This document shows positions 58,802 through 64,000 of a stretch of 64,000 nucleotides of DNA, in pieces. The notes beneath the pieces were generated by a model. That model had not been told where the DNA came from. It saw only the letters and a list, made by a program, of their open reading frames with translations, and did not search any database. The position numbers and the translations under genes were made by a program. This DNA is from Drosophila pseudoobscura. Its lineage: Eukaryota; Arthropoda; Insecta; Diptera; Drosophilidae. The first letter of the stretch is position 1; each line of letters starts with the position of its first letter. The stretch covers positions 12,710,001 through 12,774,000 of the forward strand of contig NC_046679.1 of NCBI RefSeq assembly GCF_009870125.1. Reading direction: 5' to 3'.

Positions 58802-61264
58802 TGGGAGCGGTCGAAGGAGGCGGCGTCCGGGAAAGGCGTCCACCCACGCGACGAACGCCCCAACGCTCGACCCTTGGCACAAAAGCTGGTTAGTCAGCCA
58901 GGCGACTTTTGTGCTCATACGATGGTATATGTAACAGTCTCTGTTTGTGTATCTACAATATGTGCCTGTGTGTGTGTGTGTGTGTTTCTGTGTTTTTGTT
59001 TGCTGGCCATACACAAAAAAGCGATGAACTCATAAAAAACTTATGAAACTAATTTTGTTTTGCTTGCTTTTGCTTTTTGCTTTTACTTTTCGCGTGTGTT
59101 CTTTTTTTTGCTATTGCTTTTGTTTTTGGCAACCCACTCGGCAAAACAGCGATAGCCATATACCCAATACCCTATGTGGGTCTCAGAGAGAGGGTCTATA
59201 TACATCTGTTGCAATTCAGGGACTCCTATTTTGAAGCTGTGATACGAAACAATAACATTCTAATGGATCTCTCTCTCTCTCTCTCTCTCTCTGGCAAATG
59301 TAATTTTATTTTTTTGGACTGCCAGTATCAGGTACTTAATAGTCGTATCCTCGTTGGGCTGCAAACTTTATGTTTTGCCGCCGCTGAAGAACGCGAACGC
59401 GAATGCGACGGCGAACCGAGCAGCAGAGACGCCTTCGCCGACGCCAGCATTGCTGTCCTTTGACTATTTAACTGGCCCCGGGACGCGACATGCCAATGGG
59501 TGGGTGTACACTGTACACTGTACAGTGATGTGTGTGTATGTGCGATTGTTGGCTCATCGCTGGCATTTGCACGGCATTGGGCATGACCAGGGCAGGGCAG
59601 GACAGGCCAGGACAGGCCAGAAGCGTGTTTTAGCCAACTTTTTCTTCTCAATGTGTTTTGTTGGCGTTAGTTTTTGCTGGCAATGAAACCGAAAATATAA
59701 AACCAAAACCCAAACGGAAAACGGAAAATGAAAAATCAATAATATTGCAAATTGGCCTGCGTAGCCCGTAGGCTCCTACGGAACCTTCTTCGCCATCGCC
59801 ATCGCCATTGCCATCTGCCTTCTGCCTGAGGCACTGCCACTGTTGCCATGCGATATTGATGTTGCTCCTTGCCGTTAGGCTACGACGTGTCAGTCGCTGT
59901 GCCAGTGAACGGAATACTAAGTGGCCAGCCCGGCCAGGACACAGGCACACACAAAAGACGCCGTCGAGCGGAAATATTGCCATACGTTGCGTATGAGCAA
60001 TGCGTAATTTTAAATACATTTATGCGCAATATTCTCGATTTATTTGTCTCTCCAGCCACCCTTTCGGCCCCTCTCGCATTCATTTCTGTTCTTTTTTTTC
60101 TTATTATGTCAATGGCAGTGCGCAAATTGCATTGACGAATTTAATGACGCGTGCCGAGCTTTGAGCTTGTGCACTTCGAGTGCTCACAGCTGAGTGCAGA
60201 CAGGCTAGACCATGGGGAACGAATATATGTACATATGCATGTGTCTGCTGGTGTGCCCCACAGTCATCGTTGGAATGGTCTTTGGTGTATGTACACGAAC
60301 CCGCAAGAGGAAGGCGATGGTTTGCATGTTCATATTTCAGACTCTGACTCAGTAATGATGTTTCATATGGCTTTAAAATTGAATCCGCCCATTCGGAAGA
60401 TCCGATATCTCTCGGGGAACTGTGTGGCGAGGCACTCGAATATAGCTTATAATTAAATACCGAACTTTCTAATTACTTCTGGCCTACTTATATTGAAACT
60501 TAGCCACAAACTTTCAAGGATTATCAGCCCTTGAGAAATCTGTATTAATTAATATTGAAAGGCTTGGGGGTCAGTTATCTGATATATAATCCGCCAAGAG
60601 TCCGCCCCACATTTGACAAAGGTCTACTGGCGCCTAATCCCACCATGTAAGCTCTCCCTTCAGCCCTAGATACAGACACAGATCCAGCCATTGTTTTCCC
60701 TACGACCAAATGCAATGTGTAACCAGGAAAACTTTTTAATTAGTAAATCCCAATTAAAATGCAAAATGTAATATTATCTGTGGCCCTCTGTCAGGTCTGG
60801 GCGGCAGTTATTCTTCAATTTGCTGATTGGATTAAGATGCAAAATTGAATTAGGTTGCCGCATTAACGAGCTCAAGCTGAAGATACGATGCCCATCGGAG
60901 CGGTTAGTGGTCGGAATCTGTGTCTGTGTGGCAATTAAAATGCTTCATAATTTTGTTTTTCCAAATCATTCCATTAAAACGAACGCCCGATGATGAAATG
61001 AGTTTGCTGGCAACAATGGGAGAGCATCGTTCTCTTCAGGCTGTCAAGAAACGAAAATTCGGTAGATAGGAATCAGTAAGAGAAAAACTGTACGAAACTT
61101 TTACACTCCTCGATGAGGAGGGGCATAGGATGGTGGATGGTTGTCAGGGATGGGTGTAAAATCTGGAAATTTCAGTGCAAAGTGAAGCGCAAAAAGCAAA
61201 AACATGCCCCGCTCTCAGGACACGGCGGCTGCTTTTAAGCACTTTTATGCTGATGCTGTGATTT

Positions 61265-61430
61265 TTTACAGCTGCCATTTGGAGTGAAGGCTGGGTGCTC
61301 CTCCTCCTGGTGTTGGTGTTCATCCAAAGCGAAGGCATCTGTGCGTGCGGTCGTCGCATCTTCGACAACTCGGGTGGGATATGACGCAAGTCGATGGTTG
61401 GGTCGTTAGCCAAAACGAGTTCCAGGACGG
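61265..61430. other. Exon-like segment, strand undecided
   Basis: On the minus strand, 61265-61430 is open with good Drosophila codon use (reading VLELVLANDPTIDLRHIPPE) and has a possible acceptor at its right end (GGTGTAG|TC). On the plus strand it begins with a strong acceptor (TGATTTTTTACAG|CTGCC at about 61272). Joined to the Teh1 exon in phase 2, that gives SCHLE and a stop. One of these may be a real exon, but I cannot decide. Confidence 0.3.
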
Positions 61431-61913
61431 GCCCGAGACTACACCAAATAATGTTTGACTATGACGGCAGCTGTCTGTCTGTCTGGCTGTCTGGTGGGTG
61501 CGGTGGGTGCTGGATGGAGCCACAGCAACGAGTGTATATATTGAATTTTGTGGTAATTACAAGTAACTCACTTGCGCCCATTCACCAGAGAGACAGAGTT
61601 GTGCTGATGCGGCTGGGAAGTTGCCTCCACGTCCTCGATGCTGATGATGATGGCGCTGCAGTGCGGTGCGTGCTCTGATTTGCATATTGTTTGGCGCCCA
61701 AACTGCTGACGGAGTTTGTTGACTCTGGTAGAGCTTCACTCGAAGCGTCCGAAGGTGCGAAATATTATCACAATACATGGCAGATATAATTATATATATT
61801 TAATATTTAAACAGTCGCTAGCATTTAGATGAATCTTTGTAGGGAAATTGAACGATCACTCCCGACTATAGCCCTGCTTAAATAATAAGGCTGCAAAGTG
61901 CCCGACTGCCTTT

Positions 61914-62668
61914 TTAGAAGAACAAGAGTATGGAGTCGCTAAAGTTGGCTGGAGCCTTGCAAATGGGGCAAATGGGACAGATTTCCAGGGTCTTTTTGAG
62001 GCAACAGCCGCAGCAGATGTGCCCGCAAAGGGAGGCACGTAGACTCTCCAGTTCCTTGGCATCACGAAAGCATATGGGGCAGCGGTACTGGCTCTCCGAA
62101 CTGCTCGACATATTGGCCGCCCGGGAGCTCGGAGTAGTCTGATGGATATTCACGATGACGGAGTCAGAGCTATGGGGATGGTGCAGCGGTACGATCACGT
62201 TTTTGGTGCCGGCATCTATGATGGCGCTATGACCAGCTGAAATACAAATCGTTTTCTTACACTCGAGGGCGAGTCAATTACTGAGCACTTACTTGTAATA
62301 TCCACGAAGACGGGTGTTCCGCTCTCGGTTTCATTGACAATATAGATATTGATACCGATCGGCTCCGCTGGTCCCGCCACATTTTCGGAGAGCTCGTTCC
62401 CGGACTGTCCATGTACCACATAGGCCAAAATCGAAGGATCGTTAAGGCAGCTTTGCCCATTAATTTCTGGTGGGGCTGAAGGGGCAGGAATCAGTTTACA
62501 TTCAACATTCAACGATTATGTATGTGCATTACCTGCAATTATATTTCCCTCAATGAATCCAGCCAGACCAGGTGCAATCTCGTCCAACTCGCGCCTCACC
62601 ATATCCTCGGCAGCCTCTGCGGATGGCAAAGCCTCATTGTTGTCCGGATTTTGCGGATTGTTGCTCAT
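61914..62668 (-). CDS. Small RING-finger protein, possible ubiquitin or SUMO-pathway ligase (213 aa)
   Basis: Exons 62533-62668, 62293-62475 and 61914-62236 join in frame with GT/AG sites. The protein starts MSNNPQNPDNNEALPSAEAA. The C-terminal RING (about residues 160-205) has CPIC, then CGHICCGCC giving C-x-H-x2-C-x2-C, then CPICPIC, so all eight metal ligands of a C3HC4 RING can be assigned. The N-terminal two thirds has no known domain. A RING with no other domain suggests an E3 ligase, but the substrate is unknown. An in-frame ATG 18 codons upstream (62722) is possible; the inner one was chosen for its MSNN start and acidic, typical N terminus. It lies head-to-tail with the next RING gene. 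Confidence 0.82.
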
Positions 62669-62946
62669 TTTCCTTTTGATTTTCGTTGTCTTTTGTCTGA
62701 AGTCTCGCCGACTACTGAGCACTTTACTGTCATTTCATTGCCCGAACAACAATTGCACAGCCCAGGGTTGCTTAGATCCGTGAAACGTCATCCGAGCACG
62801 TTATCGCCTGTACCCGATATATAGAATTATTGGAATAGAATACCTCTATTGCAAAGCCTCTAATTTATTATGAAATAGAAACCAGAAAATTAAACATACT
62901 AAATCATAAATTTATGGAGGCTCTTAAGATGACTTGAAGGACAGGT

Positions 62947-63631
62947 CTACATAGTAATAGGTTTAAGCTGCCTCAGGGTCAAGCGCATCCTGCACAAGGG
63001 ACACTTGTGAAAGCGGCGTATGGCAGTGCGAATGCATTGGCGGCAGAAAATGTGTCCACATTTGGTGGCCACTGGGTCTCGGTTCGATACGCTCTCCCAA
63101 CAAATGGGGCAATTGTAGGTTTCTTCCAAGGACTCGTTTGAGTCGGTGCGCTGGCGCTTCGGTCTCGACGGACCGCTGACTTCGGCATCCGATGCAGTGG
63201 GACCTGTGGTAGCGGTATTGGTGCTGGCGTGGCGGCGACGCCGACTGGTAGATGGGGCCCTAATCCTGTCTGTTGAGAGGGAGTTGGGAGTGCGCAAGCC
63301 AATCGCCGCCTCTGGAGCACGATTCGATGTTGAATCGGAGCGATTATTACGGGGCACCACCATTGGTATCCGGGCTAGTATCTCCAGGTACGCAGACCTA
63401 ATTCCCGAAACGATGCGATTTACTGAAAGAAACAGAATAATTAGTCAATTGGCTGATGTAAGGTTAACAGGGCGTACGAATTCCTCCAGCAGTCACCATG
63501 GGGGGAGCAGCCCTTGAGCCCGAGTTCTCTCCATCGGATAAGTTGCTGGAGACTGAAGCATTCGGGGTAGATTGCGAAGATTGTGTGCTGGTTCCGGTGC
63601 TAGAGCTAACCTGCAAATTCTCGCTGCTCAT
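62947..63631 (-). CDS. RING-finger protein resembling RNF4/degringolade-type RINGs (209 aa)
   Basis: Exons 63478-63631 and 62947-63422 join in phase 1 (GGAATTC|GTACGC to TTTCAG|TAAATC). The N terminus is Ser/Thr-rich (MSSENLQVSSSTGTSTQSSQ). The middle is basic with RRRRH and RPKRQR stretches, likely nuclear targeting. The C-terminal RING reads CPICWESVSNRDPVATKCGH, then IFCRQC and KCPLCR, a canonical C3HC4 RING close in style to RNF4 and fly degringolade or elfless. This suggests a ubiquitin E3, perhaps acting on SUMO-modified proteins; no SUMO-interaction motif was confirmed. The start at 63631 was chosen over an in-frame ATG at 63733 because composition changes there. Confidence 0.83.
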
Positions 63632-64000
63632 ACTGTCTATATTAATATTTACATTTAAATTGCGATGTCCAAAATCAAGGGTCACCGAAATAGAGCGTGG
63701 AGTAACTGACACGCAATGGGTCGTAATGTGCAATGAAATCGGACTTATGGCACAACAATTCGAATATTCAGATAATTCAGAAAAATTTTACCAGGAACAA
63801 TCGCTAGCAAAACAATTATTACAACCCTGAAAAATACCAGAACGGAGTCCGGCCAACACAAAATACCGACGCCTGCTGATCTCTCTCTCACACTGGCTGC
63901 TTTTCCCATAAGGTGCTTATATCGTATACGACATTATATCCTATGGGATCCTATGGGACAGAAGAGGCTTAGCGGGAGAAACGTGTTCTTTAGCTTGGTT
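63632..64000. other. Upstream region of the second RING gene
   Basis: It contains a near match to promoter Motif 6 on the minus strand (63830-63843, TCTGGTATTTTTC, one mismatch), about 200 nt upstream of the start codon. Beyond it are TATCGTATACGAC and CCTATGGGATCCTATGGGA repeats. No other gene is seen before the window ends. Confidence 0.45.

Larger units (their letters stand above)
45226..61913. other. Long intron or intergenic region (16.7 kb)
   Basis: No confident exon. It has many microsatellites: GAGA 49028-49049, CA 48177-48190, G run 50412-50421, CAG 58754-58799, GT 58709-58728 and CT 59269-59291. Several ORFs over 100 codons exist (47287, 53559, 57530, 60151 and others). They follow simple repeats or AT-rich DNA and show no domains. 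The final Teh1 exon should lie here or beyond the window. Seven or more TACGAGTA/TACTCGTA copies lie between 47111 and 58655. Confidence 0.55.

Overview
The window is animal (insect) DNA, almost certainly a Drosophila species. Genes are split by short introns with GT/AG ends, noncoding DNA is rich in CA, CAG and GAGA microsatellites, and two genes are recognisable as Fasciclin 1 (Fas1) and a TipE-family sodium-channel subunit close to Teh1. A dispersed repeat carrying GTCC/GTCY microsatellites looks like the DINE-1/SGM Helitron family. That repeat, and an unusual excess of the 8-mer TACGAGTA, make an obscura-group fly plausible, but this is inference.

Layout. 1-1222: no convincing gene. 1223-4521 (minus): a five-exon, 955-residue C2H2 zinc-finger gene with a Motif-6 type promoter upstream. 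4793-8694: AT-rich intergenic DNA and probably the long Fas1 3' UTR. 8695-19020 (minus): Fas1, with 12 constitutive coding exons, a 36-nt cassette exon and two 9-nt microexons that I could place in the 2.9 kb intron. 19021-22380: Fas1 upstream DNA with paired DRE sites and transposon fragments. 22381-39307 (minus): three tandem ten-exon genes for five-span prominin-like membrane proteins. The second and third lie in a 5946-bp direct duplication in which I found one base difference. 40413-40898 (plus): a small intronless gene of unknown function. 41240-41620: a decayed non-LTR reverse transcriptase. 44450-45219 (plus): the large coding exon of the TipE-family gene; its last exon was not found with confidence. 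45226-61913: about 16.7 kb of intron or intergenic DNA with microsatellites and one diverged 170-bp tandem repeat. 61914-62668 and 62947-63631 (minus): two small RING-finger genes in tandem.

Biology. Fas1 is a GPI-anchored neural adhesion protein, and the TipE-family protein tunes voltage-gated sodium channels, so two neural genes lie here, though nothing suggests they are co-regulated. The prominin-like array is the accessory, fast-changing part. Flanks and transmembrane segments are conserved between copies, while blocks of the extracellular loops and the cytoplasmic tail differ sharply. One copy carries a retrotransposon relic inside an intron that is 59 nt long in its sisters. Exon coordinates were worked out by hand from splice-site consensus and reading-frame continuity, so a one-base error is possible at some boundaries.
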